This document shows positions 1 through 10,887 of a DNA stretch of 64,000 bases, in pieces; the stretch's first letter is position 1; each line of letters begins with the position of its first letter. The stretch is taken from contig DHAE01000019.1 of the NCBI GenBank assembly GCA_002397315.1, forward strand, positions 138,529 through 202,528, written 5' to 3'. The stretch is from Comamonadaceae bacterium UBA4962. Its GTDB lineage: Bacteria > Pseudomonadota > Gammaproteobacteria > Burkholderiales > Burkholderiaceae_C. A program made the position numbers and the translations under genes. The notes below the pieces were generated by a model that searched no databases, was not told the origin of the DNA, and saw only the letters and a program-made list of their open reading frames with translations.

Positions 1-1
1 G

Positions 2-1681
2 ATGGTGCCGGGCCCGGACTACCCCGGCGGCGGCCAGATCATCAGCAGCCCCGGCGACATCCAGGACGCCTACCGCACGGGGCGCGGCAGCCTCAAGGTG
101 CGCGCGCGCTGGAAGATCGAGGACCTGGCGCGCGGCCAGTGGCAGATGGTGGTCACCGAACTGCCGCCCGGCGTCTCCGCGCAGAAGGTGCTCGAAGAGA
201 TCGAGGAACTCACCAACCCCAAGGTCAAGGCCGGCAAGAAGGCGCTTTCGCAGGAGCAGACGCAGCTCAAGGCCACCGTGCTAGGCGTGCTGGACGTGGT
301 GCGCGACGAGTCGAGCAAGGACGCGCCCGTGCGCATCGTGTTCGAGCCCAAGACCGGCAAGGTGCCGCAGCAGGAGCTGATCACCACGCTGCTCGCGCAC
401 ACCAGCCTGGAGACCTCCGCGCCGATCAACCTGACCATGGTGGGCCTGGACGGCAAGCCCGTGCAGAAGTCGCTGCGGCGCATGCTGGAGGAGTGGATCG
501 CCTTCCGCCAGCAGACCATCACGCGGCGCAGCCGGCACCGCCTCGCCAAGGTGCTGGACCGCATCCACATCCTCGAAGGGCGGCAGACCGTGCTGCTCAA
601 CATCGACGAGGTGATCGCGATCATCCGCACGGCCGACGAGCCCAAGGCCGCGCTGATCGAGCGCTTCCGCCTCTCGGACCGGCAGGCCGAGGACATCCTG
701 GAAATCCGGCTGCGCCAGCTCGCGCGGCTCGAAGCGATCAAGATCGAGCAGGAGCTCAAGGAACTGCGCGAGGAGCAGGGCAAGCTCGAAGACATCCTCG
801 CCAACCCCGCCTCGCTGCGCCGCCTGATGGTGCGCGAAATCGAGCAGGACGCGAAGCAGTTCGCCGACGCGCGCCGCACCCTCATCCAGGCCGACAAGCG
901 CGCCACCGCCGAAGTGAAGGTGGTCGACGAGCCCGTGACGGTGGTGGTCTCGCAGAAGGGCTGGGTGCGCGCGCGCCAGGGCCACGGCCACGATGCCGGC
1001 ACCTTCGCGTTCAAGGCGGGCGACGCGCTCTACGGCACCTTCGAATGCCGCACCGTCGACACGCTCATCGCCTTCGGCAGCAACGGCCGGGTGTATTCGG
1101 TGGCGGTTGCGCAATTGCCCGGCGCGCGCGGCGACGGCCAGCCGATCACCACGCTGATCGACCTGGAGGCCGGCACGCAGCCGGTGCATTACTTCGCCGG
1201 ACCGGCCAATGCGGCGCTGCTGCTCGCGGGCTCGGGCGGCTACGGCTTCATCGCCGCCGTGGAGCACATGACCGCGCGCAACCGCGGCGGCAAGGCGTTC
1301 ATCTCGCTGGGCGAGGGCGAGCAGCTCTGCCGGCCGTCGCACGCGGCGTTCACGAACGGCAGCCAGCCGCTGGCGCCGGCCACGCACGTGTGCTGCGCTT
1401 CGGCGGGCGGTCGCATCCTGACCTTCGAGATCGCCGAACTCAAGCAGATGGCCAACGGCGGCCGGGGTCTGATGCTCATCGACCTGGAGCCCAAGGACAC
1501 CCTGGCCGGCGCGGCGGCGTACACGCGCAGCGTGCGCATCGCGGGCGTGGGCCGCGGCGGCAAGGAGCGCGACGAGACGCTGGAGATCCGCAGCCTGAAC
1601 AATGCGCGCTTCCCGCGCGGGCGCAAGGGCAAGGCCGCGGATCTGGGCTTCAAGCCGAACGCGGTGCAGCGCGTCGAGTAA
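2..1681 (+). CDS. parC: DNA topoisomerase IV subunit A, C-terminal part (5' end outside window)
   Basis: ParC is the DNA-cleaving subunit of topoisomerase IV, which with ParE decatenates daughter chromosomes. The visible 559 codons begin inside the breakage-reunion domain: the GPDYPGGGQI motif lies at the very start, so about 200 N-terminal residues, including the winged-helix region and the catalytic tyrosine, lie upstream of base 1. The Met encoded at base 2 is an internal residue, not the start. A long coiled-coil segment (about residues 165-290) and the C-terminal beta-pinwheel-type repeats follow, ending at TAA 1679-1681. Family length is about 750-780 aa, which fits the missing part. 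A strong terminator lies 65 bp downstream, so this is probably the last gene of its transcription unit. Confidence 0.95.
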   Translation: MVPGPDYPGGGQIISSPGDIQDAYRTGRGSLKVRARWKIEDLARGQWQMVVTELPPGVSAQKVLEEIEELTNPKVKAGKKALSQEQTQLKATVLGVLDVVRDESSKDAPVRIVFEPKTGKVPQQELITTLLAHTSLETSAPINLTMVGLDGKPVQKSLRRMLEEWIAFRQQTITRRSRHRLAKVLDRIHILEGRQTVLLNIDEVIAIIRTADEPKAALIERFRLSDRQAEDILEIRLRQLARLEAIKIEQELKELREEQGKLEDILANPASLRRLMVREIEQDAKQFADARRTLIQADKRATAEVKVVDEPVTVVVSQKGWVRARQGHGHDAGTFAFKAGDALYGTFECRTVDTLIAFGSNGRVYSVAVAQLPGARGDGQPITTLIDLEAGTQPVHYFAGPANAALLLAGSGGYGFIAAVEHMTARNRGGKAFISLGEGEQLCRPSHAAFTNGSQPLAPATHVCCASAGGRILTFEIAELKQMANGGRGLMLIDLEPKDTLAGAAAYTRSVRIAGVGRGGKERDETLEIRSLNNARFPRGRKGKAADLGFKPNAVQRVE

Positions 1682-1746
1682 GAGCGCGTCGCCGGAACCG
1701 GTTCGCCGGGTTCGTGAGCCGCTTCAGGTCCGTGCCTGTGTTCCCG

Positions 1747-1776
1747 AAGGCCGCCATCGCCATGGCGGCCTTTTTT
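1747..1776 (+). terminator. Intrinsic terminator of parC
   Basis: A perfect 9-bp stem (GGCCGCCAT at 1749-1757 and ATGGCGGCC at 1762-1770) closes a 4-base loop. It is extended by AA/TT and followed directly by a run of six T. This is a textbook rho-independent terminator. Confidence 0.92.
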
Positions 1777-1926
1777 GTTGCGCCGCCGCATCGCGCGTCT
1801 GGAATGGTGTAAACGCGCATTGGTGTTTCGGCAGGGTTGGGTGCACCATCCGCGGGACGCGAACACGGAGAGGCTGCGGCGACTCCAGCCGCACTGTCTG
1901 CCGTGGGGTCGCGCAGGAGCCGCCGC

Positions 1927-3780
1927 ATGAAAAACCTGAAGATTTCCACCCGGCTCGCCCTGGGGTTCGCACTCATCCTGATCGTCATGTTCCTGATGAA
2001 CATGCTGGGCCTCACCACCATGGGATCGATGGTCCGCTCGGTGAAGGGCGTGGGATCCGAGGCACTGCTCAAGGAGCGCCTGATCAGCGACTGGTCGCGC
2101 AACATCCATACGAGCGTGCAGCGCACCAAGGCCGTGGCACTGAGCAGCGACCAGGCATTGAGCGATCGGTTCGCGGAGGAGGCGGCCGCATCGTCGCGCC
2201 AGTCGGGTGATCTGCTCAAGCGCATCGATGCACTGTCGCAGTCCGACCAGGAAAAAGCGCTGATGGCCGAGATCCAGAAGACGCGCGTGGCGTACCTCGC
2301 TTCCCGCGATGCGCTCTACAAGGCCAAGCGCGAGGAGCGGCCGGACGAAGCGCAGCGCCTGTTCACCCAGGAGTTCCAGCCGCTCACCCTGCAGTACCTC
2401 AAGAACGTGCAGCAACTGCTCGATCTGCAGCGCGGCAGCATCGACGCAGCCCTGGGGCAGGTCGAGGCCGGATACCTCCAGACCCGCACGGCCGTGATCA
2501 TCGCCACCGTGCTCGCCCTGGCGGCAGGCGCCGCCATCGGCCTGTGGATCAGCCGTGGCATCACGCGCCCGCTCGGCGAGGCCGTGCGCGTCGCGCGGGC
2601 CGTGGCCGCCAACGATCTCACCACCACGGTCGCCGTCACCACGCGCGACGAAACCGGGCAACTGCTGGAGGCGCTGCGCGGGATGAACGACAACCTGGCG
2701 CAGGTCACCGGCCGGGTGCGCAGCGGCGCCGACAGCATCGCCGTCGCCGCGCGCGAGATCGATGCGGGCAACCAGGACCTGTCGGCACGCACCGAGCGGC
2801 AGGCGAGCGCGCTGCAGCAGACGGCCGCCTCGATCGAGCAGCTCACCAGCGCCGTGCGGCAGAACGCCGACAGCGCCCGGCAGGCCAACCAGCTCGCCGC
2901 GCACGCCTCGCAGGTGGCGGGCGAGGGCGGGCAGGTGGTGGCCGGCGTGGTGCAGACCATGGGCGCCATCGATGCCTCGTCGCGCCGTATCGCCGACATC
3001 ATCGGGGTGATCGACGGCATCGCCTTCCAGACCAACATCCTGGCGCTGAATGCCGCCGTGGAAGCCGCCCGCGCGGGCGAGCAGGGCCGGGGCTTCGCCG
3101 TGGTGGCGTCGGAGGTGCGGGCGCTCGCGGGGCGCAGCGCCGAGGCCGCCAAGGACATCAAGGCGCTGATCGGCGATTCGGTGGCCAAGGTGGACGAAGG
3201 CTCCCAGCAGGTCGCGCAGGCCGGGCGCACCATGGAATCCGTGGTGGACAGCATCCGGCGCGTGGCCGACATCATGGGCGAGATCAGCGCCGCGAGTGCG
3301 GAGCAGAGCAGCGGCATCGAACAGGTGAGCCAGGCCATCGGACAGATGGACCAGGTGACGCAGCAGAACGCGGCGCTGGTCGAGGAGGCCGCCGCGGCGG
3401 CCGGCTCGCTCAAGTCGCAGGCGGCGATGCTGTCCGAACTGATGTCCGCCTTCCGGCTGCGCGATGGGGGCCTGCACGGCATGCCGGGGACGGCCGTGCC
3501 GGTCGCGCCGCCCGCGGCCAGGGCCGTACCGGCGGCCGCGTTCGCTCCGGCATCCGCTGCTCCCTCGGCATCTGTATCTGCATCGGCATCCACACGCCCG
3601 GCCGTCGCAGCGCCGGTCCGGCCGAGCGCGCCAGCCGCCGCCAGATCGGTCGCAGGCAAGGCCCCCGCGCTGCCCGGACGTCCGGCCCAGGCCGCGTCCG
3701 CGGCGCAGGCGCCCGCGCCCCAACCACCTGCGCCGCCGCGCAAGGCCAGCCAGAACGACGACGACTGGGAAACGTTCTGA
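1927..3780 (+). CDS. Methyl-accepting chemotaxis protein
   Basis: Inner-membrane chemoreceptor of 617 aa that passes ligand sensing to CheA/CheW. It has a short N-terminal tail, TM1 about 10-30, a four-helix-bundle-type periplasmic sensor about 31-187, TM2 about 188-208, a HAMP domain about 209-262, and a long cytoplasmic coiled coil. The invariant hairpin tip (GIAFQTNILALNAAVEAARA) is intact. The tail is a low-complexity Ala/Pro/Ser linker ending in DDWETF, which matches the CheR/CheB-docking pentapeptide at receptor C-termini, so this receptor probably recruits the adaptation enzymes. The ATG at 1927 is chosen over the in-frame one at 1837 because a CAGGAG ribosome-binding site precedes it and the protein then starts with the usual basic stretch before TM1. 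The ligand is unknown. Confidence 0.93.
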   Translation: MKNLKISTRLALGFALILIVMFLMNMLGLTTMGSMVRSVKGVGSEALLKERLISDWSRNIHTSVQRTKAVALSSDQALSDRFAEEAAASSRQSGDLLKRIDALSQSDQEKALMAEIQKTRVAYLASRDALYKAKREERPDEAQRLFTQEFQPLTLQYLKNVQQLLDLQRGSIDAALGQVEAGYLQTRTAVIIATVLALAAGAAIGLWISRGITRPLGEAVRVARAVAANDLTTTVAVTTRDETGQLLEALRGMNDNLAQVTGRVRSGADSIAVAAREIDAGNQDLSARTERQASALQQTAASIEQLTSAVRQNADSARQANQLAAHASQVAGEGGQVVAGVVQTMGAIDASSRRIADIIGVIDGIAFQTNILALNAAVEAARAGEQGRGFAVVASEVRALAGRSAEAAKDIKALIGDSVAKVDEGSQQVAQAGRTMESVVDSIRRVADIMGEISAASAEQSSGIEQVSQAIGQMDQVTQQNAALVEEAAAAAGSLKSQAAMLSELMSAFRLRDGGLHGMPGTAVPVAPPAARAVPAAAFAPASAAPSASVSASASTRPAVAAPVRPSAPAAARSVAGKAPALPGRPAQAASAAQAPAPQPPAPPRKASQNDDDWETF

Positions 3781-3841
3781 GCGCGCCTGAGGCGCGGAAC
3801 GCGGGCCCGGTGCCGGGGCCGGATCGCCCGGAGGGCGCCGG

Positions 3842-4819
3842 TCAGCGCGCTGCGCCGCCCACCGGCTCGGCCGCGAAGCGCTCCGAGGGCTGCGCGATCT
3901 GCTCGCGGCAGGCCACCAGGGGCAGGTCGCGCTGGCCGGGCGTGGTGCGCGACACCAGCGCGTAGAGGCTGCTCACCGCGCCCGAGACGGCGTCCGGCGT
4001 GGCCGCGCCGCGCAGCAGGTGGCCGAGCAGCACGGCAGAGAACACGTCGCCCATGCCGTTGGGCAGCGGCTGCAGATCGACGTACGGCGTGCGCACCAGC
4101 CAGGCCGCGTCGCCCGTCACCGCGAGCGTGGCCAGCCGGTCCTGCGGCAGGTCCGGCGTGCGCAGGCTGGTCACCACGATGAGCGAGGGGCCGGTGCCGG
4201 GCGCGTCGCCCAGCAGCGCCCGCGCGGCGGCGATCGCCTCGTCCACCGACGCCAGCGGCGCGCCGTGCAGCAGCTCGAATTCGTACTGGTTGGGCGTGAT
4301 GATGCTGGCCTGCGCCAGCGCGCGCCGGCGCAGGAATTCGGGGATGCCCGGGCGCACGAACACGCCCCGGCCCACGTCGCCCATCACCGGGTCGCACAGG
4401 TAGCGCAGTGCCGGGCGCGCGGCCCGGATCTCCTGCACCGCGGCCAGGATGGCCTCGCCCACGCCGGCATCGCCCAGGTAGCCCGAGAGCACCGCCGTGC
4501 AGCGCTGCAGCACGCCGCGGGCACGCAGGCCGTCGAGCACGTCGGCGATGTGGGCGGGCGGGAACACCTGCCCCTTGAATTCGCCGTAGCCGGTGTGGTT
4601 GGAGAACTGCACCGTGTGCACCGCCACCGGCTGGATGCCCAGCAACTGCAGCGGCAGCATCGCCGCGTCGTTGCCGACGTGGCCGAAGGCGACGTGCGAC
4701 TGGACGGAAAGCACCAGCGGCGGCTCGCCGGCCGGCGCGTTCTCCGGCGTCGCGGCGCCAGCCGGCGCCGGCACCGCCATGGAGGTCGACGGAACTGCGG
4801 CGGTGTTCACGGCGTTCAC
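3842..4819 (-). CDS. pdxY: Pyridoxal kinase PdxY
   Basis: Ribokinase-fold kinase phosphorylating pyridoxal in the vitamin B6 salvage pathway (cytosol). Visible family marks are SVQSHVAFGHVGN near the N-terminus (substrate lid), CDPVMGD in the middle, and PNGMGDVFSA, the anion-hole motif with the catalytic Asp. The track start is a GTG at 4819; an ATG at 4780 (Met14) is also possible and would remove a short Ala/Pro-rich extension not expected in the family. It sits 4 bp downstream of the RidA-like gene on the same strand, so the two are probably cotranscribed. This makes sense because RidA proteins protect PLP enzymes from reactive enamines. Confidence 0.9.
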   Translation of the reverse strand: MNAVNTAAVPSTSMAVPAPAGAATPENAPAGEPPLVLSVQSHVAFGHVGNDAAMLPLQLLGIQPVAVHTVQFSNHTGYGEFKGQVFPPAHIADVLDGLRARGVLQRCTAVLSGYLGDAGVGEAILAAVQEIRAARPALRYLCDPVMGDVGRGVFVRPGIPEFLRRRALAQASIITPNQYEFELLHGAPLASVDEAIAAARALLGDAPGTGPSLIVVTSLRTPDLPQDRLATLAVTGDAAWLVRTPYVDLQPLPNGMGDVFSAVLLGHLLRGAATPDAVSGAVSSLYALVSRTTPGQRDLPLVACREQIAQPSERFAAEPVGGAAR

Positions 4820-4823
4820 CGCG

Positions 4824-5282
4824 TCAGACCAGCTCGGCGATCAGCTCGATCTCCACGCAGGCACCCATCGGGATCTGCGCCACGCCGAAGGCGCTGCGCG
4901 CGTGCTTGCCCTTGTCGCCGAACACCTCGCCCAGCAGCTCGCTCGCGCCGTTGGTCACGAGGTGCTGTTCGGTGAAGTCACCCGTGGAATTCACCAGGCT
5001 CATCACCTTGACGATGCGCTGCACGCGGTTCAGGTCGCCTCCCGTGGCCGCATGCAGCGTGCCCAGCAGATCGATCGCCACGGCACGCGCCGCGGCCTTG
5101 CCGTCTTCCGTCGCGATGTCGCGCCCGAACTGGCCCACCCACGGCTTGCCGTCCTTGCGCGCGATGTGGCCGCTCAGGAAGACGAGGTTGCCCGTCTGCA
5201 CGTAGGGCACATAGGCGGCGGCCGGCGTGGCGACAGGGGGCAGCGTGATGTTCAGGGCGGCGAGTTTGTCGTAGATGCTCAT
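4824..5282 (-). CDS. RidA/YjgF-family protein
   Basis: 152-aa protein of the RidA (YER057c/UK114) superfamily: small trimeric proteins that hydrolyse reactive 2-aminoacrylate-type enamines released by PLP enzymes. It belongs to the longer YjgH-like subgroup starting MSIYDKLAALNI, with the family stretch VFLSGHIARKDG and a C-terminal VEIELIAELV strand. The canonical RidA arginine lies within a divergent IPMGACVEIE region, so the exact substrate is uncertain. The start at 5282 is the only Met before the conserved core; the larger open frame upstream has no family sequence. It lies 4 bp upstream of pdxY. The only notable upstream element is a short pentanucleotide repeat at 5416-5435. Confidence 0.88.
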   Translation of the reverse strand: MSIYDKLAALNITLPPVATPAAAYVPYVQTGNLVFLSGHIARKDGKPWVGQFGRDIATEDGKAAARAVAIDLLGTLHAATGGDLNRVQRIVKVMSLVNSTGDFTEQHLVTNGASELLGEVFGDKGKHARSAFGVAQIPMGACVEIELIAELV

Positions 5283-5415
5283 GGTCGGTCGGATGGAAGA
5301 GGGTGAAGAAAAAAACGGTGGCGGAATGCCGGCCGCCGGCGCGCGCGGCGAGGCAGGGCCCGGCAGGCCGGCGGCAGGAGCGATGGTACACACGGACGGA
5401 GCCGGGGACCGGGTC

Positions 5416-5435
5416 GTGGCGTGGCGTGGCGTGGC
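5416..5435. repeat. Four tandem GTGGC units
   Basis: Four exact 5-bp units lie in the spacer between the RidA-like and GFA-family genes. They are upstream of the RidA-like gene on its strand and outside any supported coding region. Confidence 0.7.
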
Positions 5436-5469
5436 GGCAGAGCCTGCCCGGCATGCCCTTGCCAGTGCG

Positions 5470-5877
5470 TCAGGGCTGCGCGTCGAAGCACCCCCCGCCG
5501 TCGGGCAGCTCCACCCAGGCCATGCGCCGCTTCGCCCAGATCTGCCGCTTCGGTGCGCCCAGGTCGTGCCGCTGCCGGATCGCGCCGGTTCGCAGCGAAT
5601 AGGCGGTGGGCGCCTCGGCCGCGCAGGCATAGAGCGGCGTGCCGCAGTGCTGGCAGAACGCGAGCAGCCGTTGCGCACCGCTCTCGGCGGTTTTGACATA
5701 GGTGCGGGGCGCCCCCCGGATCAGCCGGAAGCCGGCCGCCGGCGCGGGAATGTTGGCGCGGAACGCCGAGCCGGAGTGGATCTGGCAGTCGTTGCAATGG
5801 CAGACGGTCATGCTGCCCGGCTCGACGTCGGCTTCATAGGCGATGGCGCCGCAGTGGCACTGGCCTTCGACTTTCAT
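5470..5877 (-). CDS. GFA-family zinc protein (Mss4-like fold)
   Basis: 135-aa protein of the glutathione-dependent formaldehyde-activating enzyme (GFA) family. Its zinc-binding cysteine motifs are all visible: CHCGAI near residue 8, CHCNDCQ around 26-32, and FCQHCGTPLY around 74-83. Only some GFA proteins act on S-hydroxymethylglutathione; many of this short type have no proven substrate, so no reaction is assigned. A clear CAGGAGA ribosome-binding site precedes the ATG at 5877. No formaldehyde dehydrogenase gene is nearby. Confidence 0.88.
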   Translation of the reverse strand: MKVEGQCHCGAIAYEADVEPGSMTVCHCNDCQIHSGSAFRANIPAPAAGFRLIRGAPRTYVKTAESGAQRLLAFCQHCGTPLYACAAEAPTAYSLRTGAIRQRHDLGAPKRQIWAKRRMAWVELPDGGGCFDAQP

Positions 5878-6083
5878 GGGATGTCTCCTGGAGGGGTGAT
5901 GGCCTCCCTGGGGTCATTCTGCGCCCGGTCCGCGGCCTGTCCAGCCCTGCTTCCCGGGGACCTGGAGCCTTGCGCATCGGAGCTACAGGCTGACGACGAC
6001 CATGGCAACCCACTTATGCGCATGGCTTGCATGATTTTTCATGCCGGTGTCCGCAGTGGATACGGCCCTAGCATGCGGGCCGC

Positions 6084-9000
6084 ATGAGCGTGCCGCTTCC
6101 ACCCACGCCACCGCGGGCCTCCTCGCCGCAACGTTCTTCCGGGTATCCGCTTCCTGACGCACCCGGCTGGCTCTGGCCCGCGCTGCTGCTCGGCAGCGTC
6201 GCCGGTGCGCTGGTGCAACTCACGCAGCCTGCGCTCTGGCCCGTGCGGTCTTACCTGGCCCTGCTGCTGGCCGCCGGAGCCGTACTGGCCACGCTCAGGA
6301 CGCGCCCCCCTGCTGCCGGTGGCGCGCGGCTGCCGGGTCGATGGCTGCTTGCCTTCTCCGCCGCGGCTGCGATGGCCTTCGCGTCCTGCGGTTTGCGCGC
6401 GGGAGCCTTCCTCTCGGACGCACTGGCGCCCGCGCTCGAGGGACGCGATCTGCGGGTGATTGCCGTGGTGGCTGCGATGCCGCAACCGACCGATGCAGGC
6501 GTGCGCTTGCGGTTGGAGGTGGAGTCGGCGTGGCTGGTGGACGGCAGCGGCAGTAAGCCGAAGCGCCGGAAGAAGCGCGCCGAAGAGGACCGGAACCTGA
6601 ATCAGGATCAGGATCGGGCGCCCGATGACCTGAGCGGCGCTGCCGCGGAGGCAGCCGGCATGGACGTCCCCCATGCCCCAGGCCGCCCCGTCGCGATTCC
6701 GCCAGTGATCGACGTGGCATGGTCGGCTGGTGTGCCCTGGTTCGCCCGCGGGGGCGGTGGAAAGAAGGGCGTTTCTGCGTCGCCATCGTCGTCCGCCCGA
6801 TCGGCTGCAGAGCCCGTGCCTCCCGCCCTGGCGATTCCCGCCGTGCGTGCCGGCGAGCGCTGGGAAATGACGGTGCGCCTCGTCGCTCCGCACGGCCTGC
6901 GCAATCCCGGCGGCTTCGATGCCGAGCTGTGGCTGTGGGAGCAGGGCGTGCAGGCCACCGGAACGGTGCGTGCCGGCCCGCGCGACGCACCGCCCGTGCG
7001 GCGGGAGGCGGCGCCGTGGTGGCGGCATCCGGTGGAGCAGGCACGGCAGCACGTGCGCGATGCGATCCTCGCGCGGCTGGCTCCGCCGACAGGGCGCGGG
7101 ACGGGCGACGGTAACGGCAGTGGCGATGGCGGCGGAAGCGGCGGAGACGCGGACGCGGACGCGGCGGGCGGCAGCCATTCGGAAGCCGAGGCCCGACGCC
7201 GTGCCGCAGGCGTGGTCGCGGCGCTGGTGACGGGCGACCAACGCGCGATCGACCGGGCCGACTGGGACGTGTTCCGCGCGACGGGCGTGGCGCACCTCGT
7301 GAGCATCTCCGGGCTGCACATCACGCTGTTCGCCTGGATCGCCGCGGCGGTGGTGGGCTGGCTCTGGCGGCGGTCCGGGCTGCTCTGCCTGGTGGTACCG
7401 GCGCCCTGGGCGGCATTGGCGGGCGGCGTGCTGCTGGCGGCGGCGTATGCGCTCTTCAGCGGCTGGGCGGTACCGGCGCAACGCACGGTGTGCATGCTGG
7501 CGGTGATCGGCGCGCTGCGGCTGTCCGGGCGGCGCTGGCCGTGGCCGCAGGTGTGGCTGCTGGCGGGCGCGGCGGTGGTGGCCGCCGATCCGTGGGCGCT
7601 GCTGCAGGCGGGCTTCTGGCTCAGCTTCGTGGCGGTGGCGGTGCTGTTCGCATCCGATGCGGGAGCATCCGGCGCCGGCATGCCGGCGGGCAGCGCGGTA
7701 CGGCGGCTGGGCGGGCGCGCACTGGCGCTGCTGCGCGAGCAGTGGGTGGTGACGCTGGCGCTGACGCCGCTCACGGTGCTGTTGTTCGGGCAGATGTCGG
7801 TGGTGGGCTTCGTCGCGAACCTCGCGGCGATCCCGTGGATGACGCTGGTCGTGACGCCGCTGGCGCTGCTGGGCGTGCTGTGGGCGCCACTGTGGTCGGC
7901 AGCCGCTGCCTGCCTCGTCCCGTTCGCGGCATGGCTGCAGTGGCTCGCGGCCTGGCCCTGGGCGACTGTGTCGCTGCCCGCTGCGCCGCTCTGGGCCGGC
8001 GTGGCCGGGGTGGCGGGCGGTGTGCTGCTGGTGCTGCGGTTGCCCGTGCCGCTGCGCCTGCTGGGCCTGCCGTTGCTGCTGCCCGTGCTGTGGTGGCAGC
8101 CGGAACGGCCCGCGCACGGGCAGTTCGAGTTGCTTGCGCCCGACGTGGGCCAGGGCAATGCGGTGCTGGTGCGCACGGCCGGCCATGCGCTGCTCTACGA
8201 CGCCGGCCCGCGTTTCGGGCCGGGCAGCGATGCCGGCGACCGCGTGCTCGTGCCGCTGCTGCGGGCACGGGGCGAGCGGCTGGACCGCTTGCTCCTGAGC
8301 CACCGCGACAGCGACCACACGGGCGGGGCCGCCGCCGTGCTGGCCGCGCATCCGCAGGCGGAGCTCTGGGGCTCGCTGGAGGACGGCCACGCGCTGGAAG
8401 CGCAGGGCTCGCGCACCATCACCCGCTGCGAAGCCGGCCGGCAGTGGACATGGGACGGCGTGCGCTTCGAAGTGCTGCATCCGCCCTCCGGCGCGCTCGA
8501 TGCGCAGGGTGCCTTGCGGTCCCACCGCAGCACCCGCGACGACGGCACCAATGGCGCGAGTTGCGTGCTGCGCATCACGGCGGCCCCGCCCGGCATGCCC
8601 CGCCGCACGGGCCCGGGTGTGGGCCGCGAGGAGGGCACGGGCGAGCACGAGGGCGAAGTCGCAGGCGAGGGCGCCTCCGCGTTGCTCGTCGGCGACATCG
8701 GCCGGGCCCAGGAAGCGGCGCTGGCGGCCGCGGGCGTGCTGGCCCCCGCCGACGTGCTGCTGGTGCCCCACCACGGCAGCCGGACGTCTTCGGGCCCGGC
8801 GCTGCTGGATGCCGTACGGCCGCGCACCGCGGTGGTGCAGGCCGGCTACCGCAACCGCTACGGCCATCCGGCGCCAGACGTGCTGGCCCGCTATGCGGAG
8901 CGGGGCGCGCACGTCGTGGACTCGCCGTCCTGCGGTGCGTGGGAGTGGCGGTCGGCCCGGCCGCTGCACTGGCGCTGCGAACGCATGGATGCACGGCGCT

Positions 9001-9089
9001 ACTGGCACCATGCGCCACCGCCCGCGGCGACGAGGGCCGCCGCTCAGGGAACCGCGAGCCCTCGCCGGGGCAAGGCCGTGCAGAGCTGA
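6084..9089 (+). CDS. comEC: DNA internalisation competence protein ComEC/Rec2
   Basis: Large inner-membrane protein (1001 aa) forming the channel that brings single-stranded DNA into the cytoplasm during natural transformation. Order of parts: N-terminal hydrophobic segments and the DUF4131-type region (1 to about 330), a multi-helix Competence domain (about 370-660), then a metallo-beta-lactamase-like domain. The latter shows DVGQGNAVLV, the metal-binding SHRDSDHTGG and LVPHHGSRTS. The OB-fold-like N-terminal region carries a low-complexity insertion (about 155-270) rich in Lys, Arg, Asp and Ala. The ATG at 6084 is the first Met of the frame. It appears to be monocistronic; an 87-bp spacer separates it from the next coding start region. 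Confidence 0.93.
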   Translation: MSVPLPPTPPRASSPQRSSGYPLPDAPGWLWPALLLGSVAGALVQLTQPALWPVRSYLALLLAAGAVLATLRTRPPAAGGARLPGRWLLAFSAAAAMAFASCGLRAGAFLSDALAPALEGRDLRVIAVVAAMPQPTDAGVRLRLEVESAWLVDGSGSKPKRRKKRAEEDRNLNQDQDRAPDDLSGAAAEAAGMDVPHAPGRPVAIPPVIDVAWSAGVPWFARGGGGKKGVSASPSSSARSAAEPVPPALAIPAVRAGERWEMTVRLVAPHGLRNPGGFDAELWLWEQGVQATGTVRAGPRDAPPVRREAAPWWRHPVEQARQHVRDAILARLAPPTGRGTGDGNGSGDGGGSGGDADADAAGGSHSEAEARRRAAGVVAALVTGDQRAIDRADWDVFRATGVAHLVSISGLHITLFAWIAAAVVGWLWRRSGLLCLVVPAPWAALAGGVLLAAAYALFSGWAVPAQRTVCMLAVIGALRLSGRRWPWPQVWLLAGAAVVAADPWALLQAGFWLSFVAVAVLFASDAGASGAGMPAGSAVRRLGGRALALLREQWVVTLALTPLTVLLFGQMSVVGFVANLAAIPWMTLVVTPLALLGVLWAPLWSAAAACLVPFAAWLQWLAAWPWATVSLPAAPLWAGVAGVAGGVLLVLRLPVPLRLLGLPLLLPVLWWQPERPAHGQFELLAPDVGQGNAVLVRTAGHALLYDAGPRFGPGSDAGDRVLVPLLRARGERLDRLLLSHRDSDHTGGAAAVLAAHPQAELWGSLEDGHALEAQGSRTITRCEAGRQWTWDGVRFEVLHPPSGALDAQGALRSHRSTRDDGTNGASCVLRITAAPPGMPRRTGPGVGREEGTGEHEGEVAGEGASALLVGDIGRAQEAALAAAGVLAPADVLLVPHHGSRTSSGPALLDAVRPRTAVVQAGYRNRYGHPAPDVLARYAERGAHVVDSPSCGAWEWRSARPLHWRCERMDARRYWHHAPPPAATRAAAQGTASPRRGKAVQS

Positions 9090-9182
9090 CGCACGGATTC
9101 GGCGGCGTCCTGCATGCGTGCGGCGCATCCAGCGGCAGAGCAGGCTTGCAACTTGCTATGCTGGCTGCAGGAGGCACCCCTG

Positions 9183-10745
<1,563 letters not shown>

Positions 10746-10798
10746 AAATGCTGAGCCGCACCGCCGATCATCTGTTCTGGATGTCCCGCACCACCGAG

Positions 10799-10877
10799 CG
10801 GGCAGAAAGGCGTGCCGCAGGCGCGCCTTCGCGACAACACAGCCTGCGCGCGCAGCGCGTGCGGGGTTTTCTGCCCG
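10799..10877. repeat. Segment bounded by 10-bp inverted repeats between the two alpha-E start copies
   Basis: CGGGCAGAAA at 10799-10808 and its exact complement TTTCTGCCCG at 10868-10877 bracket the segment that separates the partial and true alpha-E starts. The interior is GC-rich and could fold into a long imperfect hairpin. It could be a REP-like insertion or the scar of a template-switch duplication. Confidence 0.6.
10843..10870 (+). terminator. Terminator-like hairpin inside the operon (possible attenuator)
   Basis: CCTGCGCGC (10843-10851) can pair with GCGTGCGGG (10857-10865) across a 5-base loop, with two G-T wobbles. Four T follow (10867-10870). It lies between the ATP-grasp gene and alpha-E and may only attenuate read-through; the T run is short. 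Confidence 0.4.
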
Positions 10878-10887
10878 GGGAGGACGC

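Noticed and set aside
1240..3723. 827-codon minus-strand frame opposite parC and the chemoreceptor
   Set aside because: No motif, skewed composition and full overlap with two well-supported genes.
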